Assembly (NCBI GenBank): GCA_016713735.1
Contig: JADJOP010000029.1
Location: forward strand, 1 to 14,143
Source: Bryobacterales bacterium
GTDB taxonomy: Bacteria > Acidobacteriota > Terriglobia > Bryobacterales > Bryobacteraceae
Direction of reading: 5' to 3'
DNA length: 14,143 bases
Of the stretch, positions 7,333 to 14,143 are shown in pieces (within the stretch, counting starts at the first letter, position 1; the number at the start of each line of letters is the position of its first letter). Under the pieces are notes generated by a model that saw nothing but the letters and a program-made list of their open reading frames with translations, searched no databases and was not told the origin of the DNA. The position numbers were made by a program, and so were the translations under genes.

Positions 7333-8238
7333 GTGCCCACCACTCGCGTCGCCGTGATCCAGGCCGGGGCCGTCCCGTACGACATCGACGCCGGTCTGGC
7401 TAAAGCCGAACAGTGGCTGGAAAAGGCCGCGGCGGCGGGCGCAAAGCTGGCCGTATTTCCCGAAGCCTTTCTCACCGGCTATCCGAAAGGCGCATCGTTC
7501 GGAACGCTCCTCGGTTCGCGCAGTGAGCAAGGCCGTGCCGAGTTCCGGCGCTACCTTGAGAACGCCATCGCTGTGCCCGGCGAAGCCACCCGCCGGCTGG
7601 CCGAGGCTGCCCGCGCCCATGCCATGTGGATCGTCATCGGCGTCATCGAACGCGACGGCGCCACCCTCTATTGCACGGCCCTGTTCTTCTCCCCAGAGGG
7701 CGCGCTAGTCGCCAAACACCGCAAGCTCATGCCAACGGCCCTTGAGCGCATCCTCTGGGGCTTTGGCGATGGCTCCACGCTCCCCGTCGTCGACACCGGC
7801 TTCGGCCGCGCCGGGGCGGTCATCTGCTGGGAAAACTACATGCCGCTGTTGCGCACCGCCATGTACGCCAAGGGCATCCAGCTCTATTGCGCGCCCACCG
7901 TCGACGACCGCGAGGTGTGGCCGTCCACCATGCGCCACATCGCCCTCGAAGGGCGCTGCTACGTGTTGAGCGCCTGCCAGTATGCACGCTTCGGCGATTC
8001 GCCGCGTGAGGTCATTCGCGGCGGCAGTCTCATCGTGGGCCCCCTCGGTGAGATCCTCGCCGGGCCGGTATATGATGCGGAAACGATGTTGACGGCCGAC
8101 GTCAGCCTCGAGCGCATCGCCGAGGCCAAGTTCGATTTCGACGTCACCGGGCACTACGCCCGTCCCGACATTTTTCAATTGCGAGTCAACGAGGCTCCGC
8201 AAGCAGCCGTCGTGGCCGAGACGCGGGAGGATTCCTGA
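7333..8238 (+). CDS. Nitrilase
   Basis: The 301-residue protein belongs to the carbon-nitrogen hydrolase superfamily with the full Glu-Lys-Cys triad: E44 in VFPEAFLTGYP, K131 in KHRKLMPT, and the nucleophile C165 in AVICWENYMPL. The CWENYMPL sequence and the KLMPT-x-x-E-R-x-x-W-G-x-G pattern point to true nitrilases (nitrile to carboxylic acid and ammonia) rather than amidases. APTVDDREVWPSTMRHIALEG (about 186-206) is also typical. The length is within the nitrilase range, and there is no signal peptide, so it should be cytoplasmic. I chose GTG at 7333 because the conserved first strand RVAVIQAG starts four residues later. Upstream in-frame sequence is low complexity. The stop overlaps the start of the next gene, so the two are translationally coupled. 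Aliphatic or arylaliphatic preference cannot be told from sequence. Confidence 0.93.
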   Translation: MPTTRVAVIQAGAVPYDIDAGLAKAEQWLEKAAAAGAKLAVFPEAFLTGYPKGASFGTLLGSRSEQGRAEFRRYLENAIAVPGEATRRLAEAARAHAMWIVIGVIERDGATLYCTALFFSPEGALVAKHRKLMPTALERILWGFGDGSTLPVVDTGFGRAGAVICWENYMPLLRTAMYAKGIQLYCAPTVDDREVWPSTMRHIALEGRCYVLSACQYARFGDSPREVIRGGSLIVGPLGEILAGPVYDAETMLTADVSLERIAEAKFDFDVTGHYARPDIFQLRVNEAPQAAVVAETREDS

Positions 8239-10091
8239 TGGTCAGTCGTTATTGGATCGGTTTGGTAGCAACGGCGCTGCTGGCGCAGCCCATGCCTGAA
8301 ATCACCGGTGAGCGCAAGCAGTGGCACAAAGTGACGCTGACCCTCACCGGCCCCCAGGCCAGTGAGACGGGCCAGCCCAACCCCTTCCTCGACTACCGCA
8401 TGACCGTCACCTTCACCCATGCCTCCGGCGCGCCGCGCTACGTCGTGCCCGGCTATTTCGCGGCTGATGGCAAGGCCGGAGAATCATCGGCCTCGGAAGG
8501 CAACCAGTGGCGGGCGCATCTCTCGCCCGACAAAACCGGCCGCTGGAACTACCAGGTCTCCTTCGTGCGCGGCCCCCGCGTGGCCGTCGACGAAACCGCC
8601 CCCGCCGAGCCCGTGGAAGGCGTGAATGGCCTTACCGGCGCCTTCGCCGTCGCCGCCAGCGACAAGCGCGGCCCTGATTTCCGCGCCAAAGGCAGGCTGC
8701 AATACGTCGGCGAGCCCTACCTGCGCTTCGCCGGAACGGGCGAGTACTTCCTCAAAGCCGGAGCCGATTCGCCCGAAACCCTCCTCGCTTACTCCGATTT
8801 CGACGGCACCACCACCCGCAAGGTGGCGCTCAAAACCTATCAGCCCCACCTCGCTGACTGGCGCCCCGGCGACCCCACCTGGAAAGGCGGCAAAGGCAAG
8901 GGCCTCATCGGCGCCATCAACTACCTCGCCTCCAAAGGCCTCAACGTGATGTCGTTCCTCACCTACTCGACCGGCGGCGATGGCGACAACGTCTGGCCCC
9001 ACGTTGCGCCCGATGACAAGCTGCGCATGGACTGCTCCAAGCTTGACCAGTGGCAGGTGGCGTTCGATCACGCGCAGCGCAAAGGCATCTACCTGCATTT
9101 CAAACTGCAGGAGCAAGAGAACGACGACAACCGCATCGGAAATAAGCCACAGGTCGGAAACGTCCCGGCCGCCATGGATGGCGGCGACACCGGCGTCGAG
9201 CGGAAGCTCTACCTGCGCGAGTTGATCGCCCGCTTCGGCCACGCGCTGGCGCTGAACTGGAACCTCGGCGAAGAAAACACCCAGTCGGCCCAGCAGCAGC
9301 GCGACATGGCGCGCTACATCCGCGACACCGACCCCTACGACCACAACATCGTCGTCCACACCTTCCCCAACTGGCAGGACAGCGTCTACCCGGAGTTGCT
9401 CGGCGAGAAATCCGTGCTCACCGGCGCCTCGCTGCAAATGATGTGGGACCAGGTCCACCGCCGCACCCTGCAGTGGCGCAAGGCCTCCGCCGCCTCCGGT
9501 CGCGCCTGGGTGGTGGCCAACGACGAACAGGGTTCGGCCAGCCACGGCGTGCCCCCCGACCCCGGCTACCAGGGCTTCGACGGCAAGGACAAACAGGGCA
9601 AGCCAGTCCACTCACTCCACGACATCCGTAAACGCACACTCTGGGGCAACCTCATGGCCGGCGGCGCGGGCGTCGAATACTACTTCGGCTACCAGTTCGT
9701 CGAAAGCGACCTCAACCTCGAGGATTTCCGCAGCCGCGACAAAAGCTGGGACTTCTGCCGCATCGCCCTCGACTTCTTCCGCACAAACAAGCTCCCCTTC
9801 TGGCAGATGAAAAACATGGACGAGCTGGTGGGGAACAATGATGGCTCCAACGACCGCTTCGTCTTCGCCAAGCCCGGCGAGTTCTACGTCGTCTATCTCG
9901 CCGAAGGCGGCACGGCCCAACTCGACCTCAGCGCTGCGAACGGTGCGTTTCGTGTCGACTGGTTCAACCCGCGCACCGGCGGAGCGCTGCGTAAAGGCAG
10001 CGTCACGACCCTGCGCGGCGGCTCCGCGGCCGCTCTGGGCGATCCTCCCGCGGAGGCTGGTGAGGACTGGACGGTGTTGGTTCGGAGATAG
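8238..10091 (+). CDS. DUF5060-type glycoside hydrolase with collagen-binding-like C-terminus
   Basis: This 617-residue protein has a short hydrophobic N-terminus (about 6-16, then QP) that looks like a signal peptide. A DUF5060-type beta-sandwich follows (about 25-140: W-H-K-V-T-L-T-L near 29-36, NPFLDYRMTVTF, then DKTGRWNYQVSF at 98-109). Next is a TIM barrel (about 150-515) with YLRFAGTGEYFLKAG, LNVMSFLTYS and GIYLHFKLQEQEND. LALNWNLGEEN (337-347) gives candidate acid/base E345 or E346, and VVANDEQG (425-432) gives candidate nucleophile E430. The end (about 525-617: FYVVYLAEGG, DWFNPRTGG) matches the putative collagen-binding domain often attached to these enzymes. ATG overlaps the nitrilase TGA by one base (TGATG), with GGGAGGA upstream. 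It likely cleaves plant or microbial glycosides outside the cytoplasm. The substrate and exact GH family are not clear. Confidence 0.85.
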   Translation: MVSRYWIGLVATALLAQPMPEITGERKQWHKVTLTLTGPQASETGQPNPFLDYRMTVTFTHASGAPRYVVPGYFAADGKAGESSASEGNQWRAHLSPDKTGRWNYQVSFVRGPRVAVDETAPAEPVEGVNGLTGAFAVAASDKRGPDFRAKGRLQYVGEPYLRFAGTGEYFLKAGADSPETLLAYSDFDGTTTRKVALKTYQPHLADWRPGDPTWKGGKGKGLIGAINYLASKGLNVMSFLTYSTGGDGDNVWPHVAPDDKLRMDCSKLDQWQVAFDHAQRKGIYLHFKLQEQENDDNRIGNKPQVGNVPAAMDGGDTGVERKLYLRELIARFGHALALNWNLGEENTQSAQQQRDMARYIRDTDPYDHNIVVHTFPNWQDSVYPELLGEKSVLTGASLQMMWDQVHRRTLQWRKASAASGRAWVVANDEQGSASHGVPPDPGYQGFDGKDKQGKPVHSLHDIRKRTLWGNLMAGGAGVEYYFGYQFVESDLNLEDFRSRDKSWDFCRIALDFFRTNKLPFWQMKNMDELVGNNDGSNDRFVFAKPGEFYVVYLAEGGTAQLDLSAANGAFRVDWFNPRTGGALRKGSVTTLRGGSAAALGDPPAEAGEDWTVLVRR

Positions 10092-10100
10092 CAGTAAGAA

Positions 10101-10106
10101 GGAGGT
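10101..10106 (+). promoter_or_regulatory. Strong ribosome binding site setting the lipase-like start
   Basis: AAGAAGGAGG runs up to 10105, and its core GGAGG lies 5 bases before the ATG at 10111. It is the best Shine-Dalgarno match in the window and decides this start over in-frame starts further upstream that lie inside the glycoside hydrolase gene. Confidence 0.7.
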
Positions 10107-10110
10107 TACG

Positions 10111-10719
10111 ATGTCGAGGTTGTCGTTTGGGGAAACGAAATCCTGTTGCCACATCGCCTACGACGGTTTGAAGGGGCAGCGATACCGTTTTTGGGACGGC
10201 TCAATCTGGGAAGTGATTGATGCCTGGGCGACGAGCCTCTCCGGCTTCAAGGCGCTTGCCATGCGCCCGCAGGCGATGCCCGGGCGGGTGGTGCTGGCAT
10301 TTGCCGGAACAGATTCGATCCGCGACGTCATCGCCGACGGCGCTCAAGTGGTGGGAATCCTCCCTATCCAATATCCGCAAGCGCTCGGGGTGACGAACCG
10401 GTGCCGCAGGCTATACCCAAGCCTGCAACTCTGCGGGCACTCGCTCGGAGGGGGGCTGGCCGCTTACTCGTCCGTTCAGACGCGGCTCGACGCCAGCACG
10501 ATCAACCCCGCCCCCCTGGTCGCCGGCGCCGGGCTCTCCGCACTGTTTGGCAGCAACCAGCAAATTGTCAACTACATCGCTGGCGGCAGCGAGGTCGTAA
10601 GCAGTTCGCCGGGTCGGAATCCAGGGCGCGATGTGGCTGTCCCGGGTTCAGGGAATTTCTTTACGAGGCACATGCTCTCCAATACTGATCCGAGCGTCGC
10701 GTTGCCCGTTCAGGCCTGA
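10111..10719 (+). CDS. Small lipase-like (class 3 type) serine hydrolase
   Basis: The 202-residue protein has the alpha/beta-hydrolase nucleophile elbow CGHSLGGGLA (S111) and an upstream strand VVLAFAGTDSIRD (60-72), matching the oxyanion strand of fungal-type class 3 lipases. A late histidine (H187 in FTRHMLS) fits the triad. Where class 3 lipases have Gly-Asp-Pro-Val before the histidine segment, this one reads GGSEVV, making E161 the likely acid, with D174 as an alternative. There is no signal peptide and no cap domain, and the N-terminus is unusual (SCCHIAYDG). It starts 19 bases after the glycoside hydrolase stop, so it may ride on that transcript. The strong Shine-Dalgarno and slightly less GC-rich first codons differ from its neighbours and could mean later arrival. 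It could hydrolyse esters on released glycosides or act on phospholipids; the function is not known. Confidence 0.75.
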   Translation: MSRLSFGETKSCCHIAYDGLKGQRYRFWDGSIWEVIDAWATSLSGFKALAMRPQAMPGRVVLAFAGTDSIRDVIADGAQVVGILPIQYPQALGVTNRCRRLYPSLQLCGHSLGGGLAAYSSVQTRLDASTINPAPLVAGAGLSALFGSNQQIVNYIAGGSEVVSSSPGRNPGRDVAVPGSGNFFTRHMLSNTDPSVALPVQA

Positions 10720-10818
10720 GGTGGGCCACGCCGCGTCTGGCGCTGCGATTGCTGGAATCTGTGGAGTGCCAGCTGTGCGGCTCGCATGGGCGGGCGCGGA
10801 AAGGGAGTTCCCCTGCGT

Positions 10819-12126
10819 ATGAAGGCAACAAGGCGGTACTTTTTCGGCGCATTGGGCGCGGTGGCTGCGTCCAAAGCCTCTCCTGACAGCGCCAATAGCA
10901 CCATTAATTTGGGTCTGATCGGCTGCGGCGCCAGGGGCCGCGGTGTGATTGTCCCCAATTTCGGCAGGATGCCGGGGGTGCGCTTCACCGCCGTGTGCGA
11001 CGTGAACTCGAAATACATGGCCGAGGTGCGCGAACGCGCCGGCGGCGAGCGCGTGGCCGCCTACGCCGACTACCGCAAGCTGCTGGAGGATAAGAACGTC
11101 GACGCAGTCGTCATCGCCTCCAACCAGCAGTGGCATGTTCCCCAGATGATCGCCTCTGTCCGCGCCGGCAAGGACGTGTACCTGGAAAAGCCGCTCGGCC
11201 AGTCCATCGGTGAAGGGCCGGCTGCCATCGCCGCGGCGAAGAAGTATGGCCGCATTGTCCAGGTGGGCACCCAGCAGCGGAGTCAGGAGCATTACCAGAA
11301 GGCAGTCGAGCTGATTCGCGCCGGCCGCCTCGGAACGATTTCGGAGGTGCAGGTCTGGGATTACGAGAACTACTTCCCCGGCTCAGGCTTCCCCGCCGAC
11401 TGCCCGCCCCCGCCCGAACTCGACTGGAACACCTACGTCGGACCTTCGCCGTTCCGCAACTACAACCCCAATATCTATTACAAATACGGCTACGACTGGT
11501 TCCGCGTCGCCGGCGCCGGCCACCAGGTGGCCTGGGGCGTGCACCACTTCGACATCGTCCTCTGGGCGATGGGCGTGCAGGGCCCGAAGACAATCTCGGC
11601 CATGGGCGCTAATCTCGCCTTCGAGGATAACCACGAGTACCCGAACACCTTTACCTCCACGGTCCAGTTCGGGCCCGGACCCGTCTCCAAACACGGCTTC
11701 CTGCTCCGCTACATGATGCGCACCGGCGGCAAGCGCGAGGTCCGCGCCCACGGCAAGTGCTTCATCGGCACCGAGGCATCGATGATTCTCGACCGCGCCG
11801 GCTTCTCCATCGTGAAAGAGATCCCCGCGGGCCAGAAGATGACCTCCAGCGGCCCGTATGTGAACGCCGAAGAGACGGTGAAGCCCACCGACGACGTCAA
11901 GCGCCACATGGAAGCCTTCATCGCCAACGTGCGCGACCGCAAGCAGCCCAACGCCACCGTCGAGACGCTCGACCAGGCCACCACCGTGGGCCACCTCATG
12001 AACATCGCCTGGGAGACCGGGCGCACCCTCCACTGGAATGGCGCCCAACGCCGCATGGAAGGCGACGCGGCCGCGCAGAAACTCGTCATGCGTCCCTACC
12101 GCGCCCCCTGGAAGCTGGAAGCGTGA
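10819..12126 (+). CDS. Tat-exported Gfo/Idh/MocA oxidoreductase
   Basis: The start at 10819 gives 435 residues with a twin-arginine signal, TRRYFFGALGAVAAS (4-18). An earlier ATG at 10786 would bury this signal, and AAGGGAG at 10801-10807 favours the later start. The NAD(P)-binding fold reads NLGLIGCGARGRG (30-42), AVCDVN (58-63) and DAVVIASNQQWH (95-106). The family hallmark EKP is at 123-125 (YLEKPLGQS), followed by VQVGTQQRS in the next strand. The C-terminal half has DWNTYVGP, YDWFRVAGAGHQVAWGVHHFDIV (substrate-site histidines) and DDVKRHMEAFIANVRDRK. Family members oxidise or reduce sugars and inositols; exported ones such as glucose-fructose oxidoreductase carry a tightly bound cofactor. 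The next gene starts 4 bases after the stop, so the pair is one unit. The family is certain, the substrate unknown. Confidence 0.92.
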   Translation: MKATRRYFFGALGAVAASKASPDSANSTINLGLIGCGARGRGVIVPNFGRMPGVRFTAVCDVNSKYMAEVRERAGGERVAAYADYRKLLEDKNVDAVVIASNQQWHVPQMIASVRAGKDVYLEKPLGQSIGEGPAAIAAAKKYGRIVQVGTQQRSQEHYQKAVELIRAGRLGTISEVQVWDYENYFPGSGFPADCPPPPELDWNTYVGPSPFRNYNPNIYYKYGYDWFRVAGAGHQVAWGVHHFDIVLWAMGVQGPKTISAMGANLAFEDNHEYPNTFTSTVQFGPGPVSKHGFLLRYMMRTGGKREVRAHGKCFIGTEASMILDRAGFSIVKEIPAGQKMTSSGPYVNAEETVKPTDDVKRHMEAFIANVRDRKQPNATVETLDQATTVGHLMNIAWETGRTLHWNGAQRRMEGDAAAQKLVMRPYRAPWKLEA

Positions 12127-12130
12127 TGAA

Positions 12131-13060
12131 ATGCCTGTCAGCATGACAAGACGATCCACCATGGGCGCGCTGGCCGCGGCAGGCGCGCTCGCACAGACCA
12201 CAAGCGCGAAACCCGTGCCGCTGGGCGTCGCCACGACAGACTTCCGCGACCAGACCAATGCCAGCCTCGCCGCCGAGTTGAAGAGCCAGCGCATCCGGCA
12301 CATTCAGCTCTTTTTCACCCAAACCGACAGCAACTACTGGAAGTACGGGCAGCGCAGCGACCTCTCCGGCCTCTCCGTCACCAAAGCCAAGGAGATCGCC
12401 GCCACCTACCGCGAGGCAGGCATCACCATCGACGCCCTCGGCGTCTACCTCACCCTCGTCCATGCCGACCCGGCCGAGCGCAAAGCCAACCTCGACTACT
12501 TCGGCCAGGTCATGAAGCTCGGCGCCGAAATGGGCATCAAGGCCTTCCTCAGCGAAATGGGCCACTACGCGCCGCCCGGCCAGGCCGCGCGCGTCAGCTA
12601 CGACTGGCAGGACGAGGTGTGGACCACCGCCGTGGCAACAGGCAAGGAACTCGCCCGCGTCGCCGAAGCCCATGGCGCCACCGTGCTGCTCGAGCCCATC
12701 TACCGCAGCCTGCTCGCCAGCGCCAAGCGCACCCGCATTTACCTGGAAGAGGTCGGCTCGCAACACGTGAAGGCCCAGTTGGACCCCGCCAACCTGCTCG
12801 AGGTGAACGACCTTGAGGAGATGTTTACCCAGCTCAAACCGTGGATCCGCGCCATCCACGCCAAGGACCGCAAACTGCACGTCACCCAAGGCGTGGCCGC
12901 CGGCTCCGGCGACCTCAACTACTCCACCTTCGTGAAACTCGCCGCCCAGCACGCCCCCGGCATCCCCCTCACCGTCGAGTACGCCGGCATGTCCACCTAC
13001 AAAGCCGCCCTCGAACGCGTCCGCACCGCCCTGCGAGAGGCAGGGTTGCGGGAAGTCTAG
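12131..13060 (+). CDS. Tat-exported sugar isomerase/epimerase-like TIM barrel
   Basis: The 309-residue protein carries a twin-arginine leader (TRRSTMGALAAAGALA, 6-21) ahead of an AP-endonuclease-2/xylose-isomerase-like barrel. Candidate metal ligands are E188 (LLEPI), D218 (QLDPAN), H243 (IHAKD) and E283 (VEYAG), in the usual order for this family. The barrel starts at LGVATTDF (31-38). These proteins isomerise, epimerise or eliminate on sugars using a divalent metal. The start at 12131 is 4 bases after the preceding oxidoreductase stop; ATG at 12143 also keeps the RR motif and is possible. The Shine-Dalgarno is weak (GGAAGC), so coupling to the upstream gene is likely. Pairing of an exported Gfo/Idh/MocA protein with this fold suggests joint action on one sugar substrate in the periplasm. 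Confidence 0.9.
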   Translation: MPVSMTRRSTMGALAAAGALAQTTSAKPVPLGVATTDFRDQTNASLAAELKSQRIRHIQLFFTQTDSNYWKYGQRSDLSGLSVTKAKEIAATYREAGITIDALGVYLTLVHADPAERKANLDYFGQVMKLGAEMGIKAFLSEMGHYAPPGQAARVSYDWQDEVWTTAVATGKELARVAEAHGATVLLEPIYRSLLASAKRTRIYLEEVGSQHVKAQLDPANLLEVNDLEEMFTQLKPWIRAIHAKDRKLHVTQGVAAGSGDLNYSTFVKLAAQHAPGIPLTVEYAGMSTYKAALERVRTALREAGLREV

Positions 13061-13124
13061 CCAAAAGGGGGCCGCCCGGCGAGGCGAATACGGCCACCGC
13101 GGTCGTCACTACACAGGTGAGGCA

Positions 13125-13198
<74 letters not shown>

Positions 13199-13217
13199 TC
13201 AGTGGGGCTTCACTCCG

Positions 13218-13246
13218 AGTATATCCGAACTCGCGCCCGTTCTACA
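13218..13246 (-). promoter_or_regulatory. Promoter for tRNA-Gly
   Basis: On the minus strand TGTAGA (13241-13246, -35-like, 3 of 6 matches) is followed after exactly 17 bases by TATACT (13218-13223, -10, 5 of 6 matches). Transcription would start near 13211, about 13 bases before the tRNA 5' end. The -35 overlaps the stop codon of the upstream Gfo/Idh/MocA gene. The good fit suggests the tRNA is transcribed. Confidence 0.55.
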
Positions 13247-14143
13247 CATCCACTCCCAGATCGCTCCACTTCACCACCGTCTGCTTCACCATCGCTTCGT
13301 GCCCCGAATCGCCGTCAGTGCCGCTGTGGCCCCCACGGTGATGTCGGCCGGCGCGCCCGCCCTTGTGATCTCGCGTCATAGAGCGCCGTGATGTGCCCGT
13401 GCCGCGCCTCTTCCACCTTCTCGCCAGCACCACCGGCTGCGCATCGCGCTCCAGCGGATAACACCGCCGCTCGAGCCATCAGGTCCACCGCGCCCTTGGT
13501 TCCGTAGACGTAGATGTACTGGTTCCCGGCCGGCATCGTTGCGCGGGTAAAATACATTCTGCGTGAATGACATCTTGATCCCGTTCGGATATTCATACGT
13601 GATGCTGCCGCGTCGAAAATCGTCCGTCCCGGCGGCTGGTTCTTGTAAAGCTGGATCGCCCCAAACCCGCACGCGCCCGCGTCGGATGAGCCCTAATCGC
13701 CCAGTTGCATGCATCCAGGTTGTGCACCGACTGCTCGATCAAATACCCGCCCGACTTCGACACATCGAAATACCAGTCGCCCGAGCTCCCGTCGTGCGGC
13801 AGGTCTGCCGTGGCGTGCCTCTGCGCCTTCACCATGATCACATCGCCAATCGCCCCCTCGCGGATCTTCCTCACCGCCTCGCCCAACTGCTTGCTTTAGG
13901 AGCGCAGTTGCTGCCCCGCCAGGAACATCTTCTGCGAACCCCTGGCGGCCTTCGACCTCTTTCACCTGCTGAGCCGCCACCCCAATCAGCTTCTCGCAAT
14001 AGACGTGCTTGCCGCCTGCAGCGCCGCAATCGCCATCTCCGCGTGCAAGTGCGGCGGCGTGGCCACGAACACCAACCCGATGTCCTTGCGGTCGATAATC
14101 TTGCGCCAGTCCCGTGTAGGTCGACGGGTTGTCCTTCACCGCC
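13242..14143 (-). pseudogene. Gfo/Idh/MocA oxidoreductase, multiply frameshifted and cut by the window end
   Basis: Reading the minus strand and hopping frames rebuilds a family member. The pieces in order are VKDNPSTYTG, WRKIIDRKDIGLVFVATPPH, LHAEMAIAALQA, GKHVYCEKLIG (the EKP motif reads EKL), QKMFLAGQQLRS, a stop at 13896-13898, GEAVRKIREGAIGDVIMVKA, DWYFDVSKSGGYLIEQSVHN, CGFGAIQLYKNQPPGRTIFD, GSITYEYPNGIKMSFTQNV, MPAGNQYIYVYGTKGAVDLM, EEARHGHITALYDA, APADITVGATAALTAI and GHEAMVKQTVVKWSDLGVDV with TAG at 13242-13244. Frame changes fall near 14110, 14013, 13950, 13680, 13612, 13540, 13375 and 13305. The N-terminal nucleotide-binding start lies beyond the window. Between lesions the sequence is well kept, so it is either freshly broken or a working gene read with indel errors. 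The normal role would be NAD(P)-dependent sugar oxidation or reduction. Confidence 0.85.

Noticed and set aside
8484..9611. A 375-codon minus-strand frame opposite the glycoside hydrolase
   Set aside because: Its Val/Gly/Ala-rich low-complexity text is typical of an antisense shadow. The plus-strand protein has clear domains and a ribosome binding site.
9838..10110. Upstream extension of the lipase-like frame
   Set aside because: It lies inside the glycoside hydrolase gene in another frame. The strong Shine-Dalgarno fixes the start at 10111.
11383..12303. A 306-codon minus-strand frame opposite the Gfo/Idh/MocA gene
   Set aside because: It is an antisense shadow without motifs that overlaps two strongly supported plus-strand genes.

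Overview
The window looks like chromosomal DNA of a GC-rich, soil-type bacterium, most likely an Acidobacteriota member close to Bryobacter/Solibacter. The support is indirect: Tat-exported Gfo/Idh/MocA and TIM-barrel sugar proteins, a BNR-repeat sialidase-like protein, a DUF5060-type glycoside hydrolase and a dense stock of sugar enzymes. No rRNA or taxonomic marker was seen. No CRISPR array, transposase, integrase or phage gene was found. Layout: (1) 29-630 (+), an HNH endonuclease gene broken by a one-base frameshift. (2) 701-2869 (-), a secreted double-propeller BNR/sialidase-like protein. (3) About 2890-3640, roughly 750 bases with no convincing gene. (4) 3642-7049 (-), a three-gene cluster transcribed gnd (6-phosphogluconate dehydrogenase), then a PfkB sugar kinase resembling 2-keto-3-deoxygluconate kinase, then an aldo/keto-reductase-like protein that has lost most of its catalytic tetrad. 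(5) 7333-10719 (+), a tight run of nitrilase, DUF5060 glycoside hydrolase (start and stop codons overlap) and a small lipase-like serine hydrolase. (6) 10819-13060 (+), a Tat-exported Gfo/Idh/MocA oxidoreductase followed after 4 bases by a Tat-exported sugar isomerase/epimerase-like TIM barrel. (7) 13125-13198 (-), tRNA-Gly(CCC) with its own promoter but one base short in the acceptor stem. (8) 13242 to the window end (-), a second Gfo/Idh/MocA gene cut by about eight frame lesions. How the genes may work together: the plus-strand block 7333-13060 reads as a scavenging module in which a secreted glycosidase opens plant- or microbe-derived glycosides. The exported oxidoreductase/TIM-barrel pair could cleave glycosidic bonds by an oxidation-elimination route, as known for DgpA/DgpBC-type and 3-keto-glycoside systems. 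The nitrilase could process nitrile aglycones. The minus-strand block would handle sugar acids in the cytoplasm through the pentose phosphate and Entner-Doudoroff-related routes. These links are inference. A caution on quality: the frame lesions and the tRNA defect sit at the two ends of the window (before 650 and after 13125), while the main genes between about 700 and 13060 are intact. The broken pieces keep excellent family motifs between lesions, so base-calling or assembly errors near a contig edge are at least as likely as gene decay.
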